A stretch of 64,000 nucleotides of DNA, from the NCBI GenBank assembly GCA_017517325.1, contig JAFWZW010000010.1, positions 124,001 to 188,000 on the forward strand, in the 5' to 3' direction. The notes under the pieces were generated by a model that did no database searches, was not told where the DNA came from, and worked only from the letters and a program-made list of their open reading frames with translations. Every line of letters begins with the position of its first letter. Position 1 is the stretch's first letter. Shown here one piece after another: positions 1 to 7,609 of the stretch. The position numbers and the translations under genes are program-made. This DNA is from Clostridia bacterium. GTDB taxonomy: Bacteria > Bacillota > Clostridia > Oscillospirales > SIG627.

Positions 1-537
1 CGTGACGGCCGTTGTCAGATTGCCTTTTCCGGCAGAAGTAACGTAGGGAAAAGCTCCGCTCTCAACCGCCTGATGGGAAGAAAGAAGCTGGCGCGGGTCT
101 CCTCCTCTCCGGGAAAGACCATTACCGTCAATTTCTTCGATCTGGACGGCGCCTGCTATCTGGTGGATCTTCCCGGCTACGGCTTTGCCCGTCGGAGCGA
201 GGCAGAAAAAAGGATCTGGAGCCAACTGACCGATTCCTATTTTCAGGATCACCGGGATCTGGCACTGGTCCTTCAGCTGGTGGATCTGAAAACGGGCCCC
301 AGCCGTGACGACGAAATGATGATCTCCTTTTTGCAGGAGGTGGGTATCCCCTTCGTCATCGTTGCCACAAAGCTTGACAAGCTGAATAAAACCAATCAGG
401 CGAAGAATTTAAAGGAGCTGGAGGAGCAAATGTTCCCCGTTCCCGTCTATCCCTTTTCCTCTCAAACGGGGGATGGGGTGGAAAGCGTCTGGAGCCTGAT
501 CGAAAAGACCGTTTCGGTCTGGAACGAACAAAAATAG
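1..537 (+). CDS. engB: Ribosome-biogenesis GTPase EngB (YsxC/YihA), 5' partial
   Basis: The reading frame is open from base 1 and ends with TAG at 535-537, so the N-terminus lies outside the window. GTPase motifs appear in order: P-loop GRSNVGKSS in the first 20 visible residues, the G3 motif DLPGYG, the G4 motif TKLDK and a G5-like SSQ. EngB is a small essential GTPase that helps assemble the large ribosomal subunit. An ATG at 73 lies inside the P-loop domain and cannot be the true start. The C-terminal end is of normal length for the family. Confidence 0.95.
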   Translation, partial: RDGRCQIAFSGRSNVGKSSALNRLMGRKKLARVSSSPGKTITVNFFDLDGACYLVDLPGYGFARRSEAEKRIWSQLTDSYFQDHRDLALVLQLVDLKTGPSRDDEMMISFLQEVGIPFVIVATKLDKLNKTNQAKNLKELEEQMFPVPVYPFSSQTGDGVESVWSLIEKTVSVWNEQK

Positions 538-600
538 ATCCCGTATGCTTTTTCTCTTTCGGGCCATACTATAGGGAGAAAACGCTGATCGGGGGTATTT

Positions 601-1059
601 ATGAGGATCGCCATCCACGAGCCCTTTCCCATTTTGGAGGGACTTTTGAAGCACCTGCTTTCTCAAAGCAAAACTGCCGCCCCCACCTTCGTGGAAGCGG
701 CAAAATACGGAGAAGACTACGACCTCTTCCTCTCGGACCGAAGCTGGCTTCCCGGGGATGAGGAGGTGCGAGCCCGTCTGTATCTGGTACCGGAAGAGGC
801 CCTTTCCCCTTGTCGGGAGGTCTCGGGCACCGTGCTCATCGGCGGTATGAACGGAGCCGACGCCGTGACCCTTTCCAGCATTGGGGAGGAAAGGGCTCTG
901 CTCTGCCTTCAGCAGGAGATCCTTATTTGCGGCAAATGGGTCTCCCCCTTTGAAAAGCCCATTGTCTTCAACCGCCGCTACAACCTTTATAAAAACCTTG
1001 CGGCAGGCTTTGCCTGCACCCTTGCAGAGATCTTACGGGGAGAGGAGGGGTCGCTATGA
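601..1059 (+). CDS. Hypothetical protein, 152 aa
   Basis: I do not recognise the family. The protein is soluble and mixed alpha/beta, with no signal peptide or membrane segment. The segment around residues 75-90 (GTVLIGGMNGADAVTLSS) resembles a Rossmann-like strand-loop, which is weak evidence. Its last four bases (ATGA, 1056-1059) overlap the start of the helicase gene, so the two are translationally coupled, and a role linked to that helicase is an inference from this coupling. Real-gene status rests on the coupling and on codon use like its neighbours. Confidence 0.7.
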   Translation: MRIAIHEPFPILEGLLKHLLSQSKTAAPTFVEAAKYGEDYDLFLSDRSWLPGDEEVRARLYLVPEEALSPCREVSGTVLIGGMNGADAVTLSSIGEERALLCLQQEILICGKWVSPFEKPIVFNRRYNLYKNLAAGFACTLAEILRGEEGSL

Positions 1060-3323
1060 CCGTTTTCTTGGAGCTTGACGAAGCACTGGATATGATCGCA
1101 CCGTGGACGGACGGGGAAAAATCTCCCCCAAAACGCCCCGATGCCGCCGCGCGCACCCTGTTTTTCGGGGAAGAAGCGGGAAGATTCCGCGATACCCGCC
1201 TGACCCTGATCCTGCGAAGCGGTGAAGAAGAAGTACATATCAGCGGCAACGCCCACGGCGTTCACCCCGGAAGTGATCTTTGTCCCTATACGGTAGAGGA
1301 AGAGCTCCTGGTGGACCGTATGTGCGATTTTCCCCGCTACCGTGAACGGTGCCTTTTGCGGGCACAGTTTCTCACCCTGGCGCTGATCAACACCAAGGGC
1401 TTGGAGCGTGCCAAGATCCGCCTTTGCGTATTTGGTGAAGGCCGTATGGAAATGGAGGAACAGCTTTGGGAGAAGGAAGCTCTCTCTCACAGCCTTTCCC
1501 CTCACATCCGCGCCCTTTTGCCCATCACCTGCCTCTGGGAAAAGCCCGAAATTAAGATCACCTTTCCATACCGTTCCCTGCGGGAGGGTCAAAAGGAGCT
1601 GATCCACGCCGCGTGGGATGCCATCACCTCCTCCACCCGCCTTTACGCCTGCGCCCCCACGGGCATCGGAAAAACCCTGGCGGTGCTGTATCCCGCCTTG
1701 CGCGCCCTATCTCAGGGCAAGTGCCGACGGGTGTTTTACGCCTCCCCAAAAAACACGCTGAAGATGCAAGCGGCGGCGGCTGTAGAAAGTCTGCAAGAGG
1801 TCCGCGGTCTGCGCACTCTGGTTATGGGCGCAAGAGGTTCCCTCTGCCCCGAAAAGGAGGAGGAATGCCGCAGGGAGGAATGTCCCTATTTTCAGAATTT
1901 TTCCGCAAAGCTCCCCGAGGCTCTGCGCTATCTCACCGGTTTTTCCTGCATCACCCCCAAGGAATTGGAAGCGGCGGCACGAAGCTTTCATCTCTGCCCC
2001 TTCCGCTTGGCCAAGCAGATCGGAAAATTCTGTCAGGTCATCATCGGTGATTATAACCACGTTTTCGATCCCGCCCGTTCCGTTTTCCCCCCGGAAAAGG
2101 ACGCCGTGCTTCTCATTGACGAAGCACACAACCTGCCCGCCAGGATCCGGGAAAACTTTACCGAAACCTTGAGCCCGCGGGATCTGGATCCTTTTTTCCG
2201 CGATCCCACGCCCCCTTCCCAGATGCTGCGAGAGCATTTTGCAAACCTGGCCGCTCATTTTGCCCGCATTGATCAAAGGCGCAGCGAAACCAAGGAATAC
2301 TTCTCCTTTGAAATGCCCCGGCAAGTGATCGAGGCGGCAGGGGAGCTTTTGCCCAAGGTCACCTTTGCCCTTCACGGAGGCTTCGGCGTGCCTTCTGAAG
2401 AAACGGAAAAGAATCTTTGGGCGCTGTATCGGAAGTTGAAAAAATTCATCGGGCTTTCGGTTGCGAAAAAGGGCAGCTTTGCCACGGTCTATCCCCTTGA
2501 CGGGGGATGCCGCATTTATCTTGTTGATCCCAAGGAGATCATTGAAGACGGAGTAGCGCACTGGCGTTCCGCCCTCTTCTTCTCCGCTACCCTCTTGCCC
2601 AAGGAATATTACTTCGAGCTTTTGGCAGGCAGAGATGAGGATGCCTTTTTGGAGCTTACCTCTCCCTTCCCCCAAGATAATCTCTTTGTGGGGATCTGCC
2701 ACGTGGACGTATCCCACAGCCAGCGATTTGCCACTGCGCCCAAGATCTGCAGTATCATTCACAGCGCCGTTTCCGCAAGGCCGGGCAACTATATGGTCTT
2801 TCTCCCTTCCTTTGAATACCTGAATCTGGTTTCTCAGGAATACAAGCACCGCCACTTCCAGCACCGCGTTCTGGTGCAGGAGCGAGTGATGACCGCCAAA
2901 AAACGCCGTGATTTTCTTAAATGCTTTGAGGAAAACCGCAAGGGCACCCTCATCGGCTTCTGCGTAATGGGCGGCATCTTCTCCGAAGGGGTGGATCTCA
3001 AGGGAGATTCCCTTTGCGGAGAGATCATCGTGGGCACGGGCTTTCCGCCCCCCAGCCCCGAGTCTCAGGCGGAATCCGCCTTTTATTACGAAAAAGAAAT
3101 GGACGGAAAAAGCTTCGCCTATACCCTGCCCGGCTGGAGCCGCGTGCTTCAGGCAGCAGGCAGAGTGATTCGTGACGAGGAGGACAGAGGCTTTCTGATC
3201 CTTTGCGACGCCCGCTACCAAGGGGAAGATATGCGTCAGCTTTTCCCCGAAAACTGGGATCACGCCGTGGTTCTGGAGCGGGAAGCGGTCCTGCGGGAAA
3301 GACTGCAGGAATTTTGGAAATAA
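1056..3323 (+). CDS. DinG/XPD-type Fe-S superfamily 2 DNA helicase, 755 aa
   Basis: Helicase motifs are clear: Walker A CAPTGIGKT near residue 200, DEAH box LLIDEAHN near 355, and motif VI QAAGRVIRDEEDRG near 700. Cysteines around residues 264-277 (CPEKEEEC then CPYF), plus one near 315, fit the four-cysteine Fe-S cluster of DinG, Rad3 and XPD helicases, so 5'-3' DNA unwinding in repair is the expected role. The first 170 or so residues match no motif I know. In related clostridial helicases this region carries a PD-(D/E)XK nuclease-like domain, and here it looks shortened or worn down (inference). The start overlaps the upstream gene by 4 bases. Confidence 0.88.
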   Translation: MTVFLELDEALDMIAPWTDGEKSPPKRPDAAARTLFFGEEAGRFRDTRLTLILRSGEEEVHISGNAHGVHPGSDLCPYTVEEELLVDRMCDFPRYRERCLLRAQFLTLALINTKGLERAKIRLCVFGEGRMEMEEQLWEKEALSHSLSPHIRALLPITCLWEKPEIKITFPYRSLREGQKELIHAAWDAITSSTRLYACAPTGIGKTLAVLYPALRALSQGKCRRVFYASPKNTLKMQAAAAVESLQEVRGLRTLVMGARGSLCPEKEEECRREECPYFQNFSAKLPEALRYLTGFSCITPKELEAAARSFHLCPFRLAKQIGKFCQVIIGDYNHVFDPARSVFPPEKDAVLLIDEAHNLPARIRENFTETLSPRDLDPFFRDPTPPSQMLREHFANLAAHFARIDQRRSETKEYFSFEMPRQVIEAAGELLPKVTFALHGGFGVPSEETEKNLWALYRKLKKFIGLSVAKKGSFATVYPLDGGCRIYLVDPKEIIEDGVAHWRSALFFSATLLPKEYYFELLAGRDEDAFLELTSPFPQDNLFVGICHVDVSHSQRFATAPKICSIIHSAVSARPGNYMVFLPSFEYLNLVSQEYKHRHFQHRVLVQERVMTAKKRRDFLKCFEENRKGTLIGFCVMGGIFSEGVDLKGDSLCGEIIVGTGFPPPSPESQAESAFYYEKEMDGKSFAYTLPGWSRVLQAAGRVIRDEEDRGFLILCDARYQGEDMRQLFPENWDHAVVLEREAVLRERLQEFWK

Positions 3324-3363
3324 GACCGTTGGGCAAGGCCCAATCAAAAAAGGAGGCTAAAGC

Positions 3364-5067
3364 ATGTTCGGACAAAAACGGAATGGATCCCAACCCCGCG
3401 AGTTCTTTTTGGGCGACCTGGAAGCGCAGGATTCGGCGCAAGTCCGTTCTGCCGAGGCTGAAGAAAAGAAAGCGCCCCAAAAGGAAAAGCCCCGTTTTGA
3501 CGCCAAGAAATTTCTTTCCGAAAAAACGGAGCAAGGCAAAACCTTTCTTTCCGAAAAAACGGAGCAGGGAAAGTCTGCCCTTTCCCGTGCAAAGGATTCT
3601 GCCTTGAAGGCAAAAGAGGAATGGAGCACCGCGGCAAAGGAAAAAGCGGATGAAATGCGCACCAACCTTCAGCGCCACCGCGAAGAAACCGCACGCGCCA
3701 GAGAAGAAGAAAAGAAAAAGGAAGAACAGAGAAAAAAAGAAGAACTGCGCTTCAAAGCACAGCAAAAGGCAAAAAAGGAAGCCCAAAAGGCGAAAAAAGA
3801 AGCAGAAAAGAGCCCTGCTCCCACGGAAGCACCCACCCCCAAAACAGCACCTGAAAAGGCGTCGGAGTGGCAGGTTGAATTTCTGAACGAGCCAAAAAAA
3901 GCTCCTACAGGGAAGAATCTTCCCCAAAAGGAGATCACCCCCCCGGTAAACCAGAGCGTTGACCTTTCGGAAACCTCCTTAGCGGATTTTCTCCGTCAGG
4001 GGGGAAAAGCGGTGACCCCAAAAGTCCCTGTGGAAGAAGCATTACCCACACCCCAAAAAACGAAAAAAGAAGCCTCCGTCTTCAAAAAGAGAAAAAAAGC
4101 ACAGGAGGAAGCGAAGAAGGAAGAAGCGTTCCTGAACGCAGAGGATACGGTAAAGGCCTCTCTTGACGGAATGTACGGCGTATACAGCGATCCGAAAAAA
4201 GCAAAAAAGAAGACCCTTTCCGCGCTGGATTACCTGCGCTACGGGATCCTCTTTATCTGTATCTTCGGTTTCTTTCTTGCGGGATATTTCGTTTTTGATA
4301 AGCTTTACGATTATTACCGTTCCTACGTAACCTATTCCCGACTTCAGCAAATGGTCACCCAAAAGGACTATTTTGCAGGGGAATACCTGAAAAAAGCAAC
4401 GAGCAGCATCGAGACCCTGACCCCCGCCGAAGTGCTTGCGGGCAAAACGCCCCAGGGCAGTCAGGAGGGCAGTGCCTTTACCGAGGCGCAGGAGACCCTT
4501 GTGGGCAAGATCGGTCAACTGAAAAAGATCAACGCCGATACCACCGGCTGGATCACCATCAAGGGAACCGTGGTCAATTACCCCTTGGTCTGGTCCTCCA
4601 AGCGCAACTATTATCTGCACCGTGATTTTTACGGCAAGACCCTTTCCGGCGGCGCCATTTTTATGGATGAACGCAACGATCCGGATCTGACCAAAAACCG
4701 CAACACCGTTATCTACGGGCATAATATGTCAGACGGAAGTATGTTCGCCTCCATCCACGACTTCGCCAGTGCATCGGTGTTCTTCGGTTCCACCATCGAG
4801 ATCGCCACGCAGGAAGGGATCTATGTATATACCCCCTTCTCCGTGCACCGCTCCAACGCCTTTGACAACTATTTCGAAACCAATTTTGTCTCCGACGATG
4901 ACTTCATCAACTTCTGCGAGCAAATGGCCTTTCTTTCCATTTATGAAACGGATACCCGCTTCAACAAGAACAGCCAGATCATCACCTTATCCACCTGTAT
5001 GGATAACGAGGTCTCCACAGAAGAGAGATTTGCCGTTCACGCCATTCTCACTCAGGTTATAAGGTGA
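3364..5067 (+). CDS. Class B sortase with a long charged cytoplasmic tail, 567 aa
   Basis: The C-terminal 200 residues carry the sortase B signature: His453 in YGHNMSDGSM, Cys545 in TLSTCM and a candidate catalytic Arg555. A single membrane segment lies near residues 292-313. About 290 residues rich in Lys, Glu, Ala and Gln precede it and should be cytoplasmic. Typical SrtB proteins have only a short tail, so this is unusual. The tail holds two 11-residue copies encoded by a 33-bp tandem repeat. The start follows AAAGGAGG. No substrate with a cell-wall sorting motif was seen in the window. The 3' end overlaps the convergent Dabb gene by 11 bases. Confidence 0.9.
   Translation: MFGQKRNGSQPREFFLGDLEAQDSAQVRSAEAEEKKAPQKEKPRFDAKKFLSEKTEQGKTFLSEKTEQGKSALSRAKDSALKAKEEWSTAAKEKADEMRTNLQRHREETARAREEEKKKEEQRKKEELRFKAQQKAKKEAQKAKKEAEKSPAPTEAPTPKTAPEKASEWQVEFLNEPKKAPTGKNLPQKEITPPVNQSVDLSETSLADFLRQGGKAVTPKVPVEEALPTPQKTKKEASVFKKRKKAQEEAKKEEAFLNAEDTVKASLDGMYGVYSDPKKAKKKTLSALDYLRYGILFICIFGFFLAGYFVFDKLYDYYRSYVTYSRLQQMVTQKDYFAGEYLKKATSSIETLTPAEVLAGKTPQGSQEGSAFTEAQETLVGKIGQLKKINADTTGWITIKGTVVNYPLVWSSKRNYYLHRDFYGKTLSGGAIFMDERNDPDLTKNRNTVIYGHNMSDGSMFASIHDFASASVFFGSTIEIATQEGIYVYTPFSVHRSNAFDNYFETNFVSDDDFINFCEQMAFLSIYETDTRFNKNSQIITLSTCMDNEVSTEERFAVHAILTQVIR
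3511..3576 (+). repeat. 33-bp tandem duplication inside the sortase gene
   Basis: Two nearly identical 33-bp units, 3511-3543 and 3544-3576, encode FLSEKTEQGK(T/S) twice in the charged N-terminal tail. The reading frame is kept. The units differ at only a few bases, so the duplication looks recent. Confidence 0.85.
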
Positions 5068-5362
5068 GATCGATCGCCATACGGCTTTCACGAAGGGGCC
5101 CCATAAACGCACCCACCGCACGGTGGTCGGGGTGAACGATGTATTCTGCCAGCGCTTCGGGGGATTCAAAATCGGAAACGAGGATCAGATCGGCGTTGGC
5201 TTCGTTGATCCCGTCCGTTCCCACAAAGGTATGGCTTTCCAGGATCAGGTCGATTTTAGCGGGGAGGGCCTCCAGCATAGCACGGGTTGCAGCAACGTTT
5301 TCGGCACGGGTCTTCCCCTCTGCCTCCTCCTTGAATTTAAACAAAACGATGTGACGGATCAT
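5057..5362 (-). CDS. Dabb (stress-responsive A/B barrel) family protein, 101 aa
   Basis: The N-terminal MIRHIVLFKFKE, the central SHTFVGTDG and the later SDFESPEALAEYIVHPDHRAV are typical of the dimeric alpha/beta-barrel Dabb family, which is usually about 100 residues long. The biochemical role of bacterial members is mostly unknown. The gene stands alone and converges on the sortase gene with an 11-base overlap, so both stop codons lie in shared sequence. Confidence 0.88.
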   Translation of the reverse strand: MIRHIVLFKFKEEAEGKTRAENVAATRAMLEALPAKIDLILESHTFVGTDGINEANADLILVSDFESPEALAEYIVHPDHRAVGAFMGPLRESRMAIDLTL

Positions 5363-5452
5363 ATTTTTTCTCCTTTTTCCTTTTTTTATTTATTATTTTA
5401 GCACAAAGTTTATACGCAGGCAACGCAAATATTGGAAAAATCATCTTCGTTT

Positions 5453-5490
5453 TTTGTGCAAATTTGACGAAAAGAAAGAATTTGTGCAAA
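5453..5490. promoter_or_regulatory. Direct repeats TTTGTGCAAA upstream of the SigH-like gene
   Basis: TTTGTGCAAA occurs at 5453-5462 and 5481-5490 (period 28), and the partial inverted copy GCACAAAG is at 5401-5408. The repeats lie 40-70 bases upstream of the -35 box of the sigma gene. They could be a regulator-binding site; no factor is identified. Confidence 0.4.
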
Positions 5491-5526
5491 AAAATGTTTC
5501 AAATCATTTTATTTTTATTAAAATGC

Positions 5527-5555
5527 TTGACATATTTTCCTTTCGGTGATATAAT
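5527..5555 (+). promoter_or_regulatory. Sigma-A type promoter of the SigH-like gene
   Basis: TTGACA at 5527-5532 and TATAAT at 5550-5555 are both perfect consensus boxes with a 17-bp spacer. The start codon lies 32 bases after the -10 box. Confidence 0.88.
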
Positions 5556-5586
5556 TCAGCATAGGTAGTAATCAAAAGAGGTATTC

Positions 5587-6150
5587 ATGGCAGAAAAGAA
5601 TGCAATCAGTCCTGACCTTCAGACCCGTGATCTCGGTGATCTGGCAGCTCTTGCCGCATGTGGGGATGAAGAAAGCTTTTCCCTTTTGGTCAGGGCCTTT
5701 CAACCCGTGATCTTCGCTATGGTTTCTTCCATTGAAGTGCCCCCCGCCGAGAAGGATGATCTTTCTCAGGAAGGCCTCATCGGTCTTTATAAGGCAGTGC
5801 GCCTCTTTGATCCCACCCTTTCATCCTTCGGCACCTTCGCAAGGCTTTGTATCCGTTCAGCCATTCTGGACGGGCTCAAGCGATATCGCAGAGTCAGCGG
5901 TGAAGAGTGTGAGCGTCTGGAGGAAACGGTTGCCGCCGCATCCAGCACCACGCCCGAGCGCATCGTTTTGGGGAAGGAAGCGCTGGATGAGCTTCTCCGC
6001 AAAATGGAGCACGCCCTCTCTCCCGATGAAAAGCGCATCTTCGTCCTCCGTCTGGAAGGCAACTGCGTATCGGAGATTGCAAGGCTTCTGGGGAAGGATA
6101 AAAAAAGCGTTGCAAATGCGCTTTTCCGTGCAAGAAAGAAGCTTTCTTGA
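5587..6150 (+). CDS. Sigma-70 family RNA polymerase sigma factor, SigH (Spo0H)-like, 187 aa
   Basis: Region 2 holds DDLSQEGLIGLYKAVRLFDP followed by SFGTFARLCIRSAILDGLK, closely resembling the RNA-polymerase-core and -10 binding helices of SigH. Region 4 near the C-terminus (RIFVLRLEGNCVSEIARLLG, then KKSVANALFRARKKL) is a helix-turn-helix for the -35 box. Regions 1 and 3 are absent, as in SigH-like and ECF factors. SigH drives early sporulation genes in spore formers, which fits dpaAB elsewhere in the window. The start follows an AGAGGT site. Confidence 0.85.
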   Translation: MAEKNAISPDLQTRDLGDLAALAACGDEESFSLLVRAFQPVIFAMVSSIEVPPAEKDDLSQEGLIGLYKAVRLFDPTLSSFGTFARLCIRSAILDGLKRYRRVSGEECERLEETVAAASSTTPERIVLGKEALDELLRKMEHALSPDEKRIFVLRLEGNCVSEIARLLGKDKKSVANALFRARKKLS

Positions 6151-6170
6151 GGTTTTTAATATCGTTTATA

Positions 6171-6245
6171 TGCCCGTGTAGCTTAAAGAGAGCGTTTTGA
6201 TCGGCAACGATCTAAAAGGGTGACGGTGCAAGTCCGTTCTGGGCA
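6171..6245 (+). ncRNA. Candidate tRNA-like structured leader of the zinc-ribbon gene
   Basis: A 75-nt stretch folds by eye into a cloverleaf. The closing stem is TGCCC (6171-6175) with GGGCA (6241-6245). A D-arm-like GCTT/GAGC hairpin follows. Next is a long arm, TTTTGATCG with CGATCTAAAA, capped by a GCAA tetraloop (6204-6207). Last comes a T-arm-like hairpin GACGG/CCGTT with the loop TGCAAGT (6227-6233). The T-loop differs from the tRNA pattern at one position, and the anticodon arm is replaced by the GNRA-capped arm, so it is not a working tRNA. It may be a leader regulating the next gene or a decayed tRNA. Confidence 0.4.
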
Positions 6246-6273
6246 ATTTTAGAAAAATGTAGAGGTATGGCAA

Positions 6274-6552
6274 ATGTACGAAGACAAGACACTGGTATGC
6301 AAGGATTGTGGCAACGAATTTGTATTCACCGCAGGTGAACAAGAATTCTACGCTGAGAAAGGTTTCCAGAACGAACCCCAGAGATGCAAGCCCTGCAGAG
6401 ACGCAAAGAAGAACGCTTCCAGACAGGCAAGAGAGTACTTCACTACTACTTGCGCTAACTGCGGCAAGGAAGCAAGAGTTCCCTTCCAGCCCACCAGCGA
6501 TCGCCCCGTTTACTGCAGCGATTGCTTCGCAGCTATGAAGGAAAACGCATAA
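6274..6552 (+). CDS. Zinc-ribbon domain protein, 92 aa
   Basis: Three CxxC knuckles are spaced along the protein: CKDC near residue 9, CKPC near 38 and CANC near 60, with CSDC near 81 completing a second zinc site. Two zinc ribbons are therefore likely. The family is common and uncharacterised in Clostridia. Its codon choice resembles highly expressed genes such as dnaK here. The start follows AGAGGT with 7-base spacing; an earlier ATG at 6267 is out of frame. A strong terminator follows. Confidence 0.8.
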   Translation: MYEDKTLVCKDCGNEFVFTAGEQEFYAEKGFQNEPQRCKPCRDAKKNASRQAREYFTTTCANCGKEARVPFQPTSDRPVYCSDCFAAMKENA

Positions 6553-6570
6553 TTTTACGATTATGGAAAA

Positions 6571-6598
6571 AAGACGCCCAACGGGGCGTCTTTTTTTA
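6571..6598 (+). terminator. Intrinsic terminator after the zinc-ribbon gene, bidirectional
   Basis: A 9-bp stem, AAGACGCCC with GGGCGTCTT, loop AACG, is followed by seven T. An A-run on the left lets it also end transcription of the minus-strand gene finishing at 6602. Confidence 0.9.
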
Positions 6599-6601
6599 TT
6601 T

Positions 6602-7165
6602 TCAGCAAACGGGGTTGCGCCAAGGGTGCAGGGGCTCCCCTGCCTTCCTGTGTCTTGCAAACACTGCGGCAATGCGACTGCTGCGCGCCGCTACGCTGTA
6701 ATCCTTTATACGAAGAGTCCCCTTTACGGAAAACCTTGCAGAGGGGATCCGGCGCGGTCGCGGTGATACCGCACGCATGGCTCGGATCATTTCTTTTTTC
6801 GCGGCAACGCCCACCCGATAAGAGGAGCGAAGGCTGTAAAAGCTCGCCTCTGCCAATTCTTCGCGAGTCAGACCGAACACGTAGCGATAGCGGGCGTACC
6901 ATTGCAGATCGAGATCGGAGATTTGAGCCACTGCCTTGGAAAGGCGCAGAGCGTATCGCCTGCAAAGGCGCTTTTTTCGTTCAATGGATGCCTTCAGCTT
7001 TTCATTTTCGCGGGTCAGCCCCTGCAGAATGGGAGAGCCTGCGGTGGAAAAGGCCTCCGCAAAGGCACCGGGCACCCGTCCCTCTAAGATCCGAAGGTTG
7101 CGGCTGTCCCGCTCCAGCATATATCGAATGAGGCTGTACCGATTGATATATTCATCAAAGGTCAA
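6602..7165 (-). CDS. Phage-type sigma-region-4-like regulator (ArpU/RinA-like), 187 aa
   Basis: An N-terminal helical, charged segment (residues 30-75) is followed by a segment near 85-125 (YARYRYVFGLTREELAEAS then SSYRVGVAAKKEM) that looks like the sigma region 4 helix-turn-helix of phage late-gene regulators. The C-terminal 60 residues are basic and of no known type. The start overlaps the upstream small gene by 4 bases (ATGA). There are no phage structural genes next to it, so it may be a domesticated or remnant phage regulator (inference). Confidence 0.6.
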   Translation of the reverse strand: MTFDEYINRYSLIRYMLERDSRNLRILEGRVPGAFAEAFSTAGSPILQGLTRENEKLKASIERKKRLCRRYALRLSKAVAQISDLDLQWYARYRYVFGLTREELAEASFYSLRSSYRVGVAAKKEMIRAMRAVSPRPRRIPSARFSVKGTLRIKDYSVAARSSRIAAVFARHRKAGEPLHPWRNPVC

Positions 7166-7356
7166 AACTGCTCCTCCTCATAGGCTCCGTCGGAAATGCA
7201 AGCGCACGCGGTGCGCGCCGCCAAAAGTTCCTCCCCAACGGTTTCCCCCAGCCAAACCAATTCCTCGGAGGTATCCGGCAGGATCTCCTCCAAGGCTTCT
7301 GCCGCTTCTGCTATTTTTTCCTTCGCCAAAGATAAGGCTTCTTCTTTTAAAATCAT
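7162..7356 (-). CDS. Small acidic helical protein, 64 aa
   Basis: I do not recognise this family. The protein is acidic and mostly helical, with Ala/Glu-rich heptads. It has a strong AAAAAGGAGG site 7-8 bases before the ATG, a perfect sigma-A promoter, and a 4-base overlap with the phage-type regulator downstream. It is therefore very likely real and works with that gene. Confidence 0.65.
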   Translation of the reverse strand: MILKEEALSLAKEKIAEAAEALEEILPDTSEELVWLGETVGEELLAARTACACISDGAYEEEQF

Positions 7357-7401
7357 TTATATTTTCCTCCTTTTTCGTAATCTTCTTCCAAGCTCACCCG
7401 G

Positions 7402-7430
7402 ATTATATCACGAAATTTCGTAATTGTCAA
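7402..7430 (-). promoter_or_regulatory. Perfect sigma-A promoter with a palindrome in its spacer
   Basis: On the minus strand, TTGACA (7425-7430) and TATAAT (7402-7407) have a 17-bp spacer. The spacer contains the perfect 12-bp palindrome ACGAAATTTCGT, a likely operator whose occupant would block polymerase. It drives the small acidic gene and the phage-type regulator. Confidence 0.8.
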
Positions 7431-7448
7431 TGCATTTTATGCATTTTC

Positions 7449-7476
7449 GTTCGCAATTCATATTCTTTTTGCGAAC
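7449..7476. promoter_or_regulatory. Inverted repeat GTTCGCAA-N12-TTGCGAAC
   Basis: Perfect 8-bp arms at 7449-7456 and 7469-7476 sit upstream of the minus-strand promoter and between two divergent transcription units. A half-site TTTCGCA follows at 7481-7487. This is possibly an activator or repressor site; the binder is unknown. Confidence 0.5.
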
Positions 7477-7517
7477 TAATTTTCGCATATTCTATTAAAA
7501 AGAAGTATGAAAAGCCC

Positions 7518-7546
7518 TTGCAAAATAAGCCCGGGTTTGATAGAAT
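7518..7546 (+). promoter_or_regulatory. Sigma-A type promoter of the glycosyltransferase cluster
   Basis: TTGCAA at 7518-7523 and TAGAAT at 7541-7546 with a 17-bp spacer, 63 bases before the start codon at 7610. Confidence 0.6.
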
Positions 7547-7609
7547 AAAGTGATTTAGAGCGTCTTGTTTTGATTGATATTATGTTTTCCTTTCGGAAGG
7601 AGATTGTTT

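Noticed and set aside
1707..3347. Long open frame antisense to the helicase gene (546 codons)
   Set aside because: A shadow of the helicase frame with no start signals of its own.
6171..6245. A true tRNA gene
   Set aside because: The anticodon arm has no seven-base loop, the acceptor stem is only 5-6 bp and the T-loop lacks TTC, so it is reported only as a tRNA-like leader.
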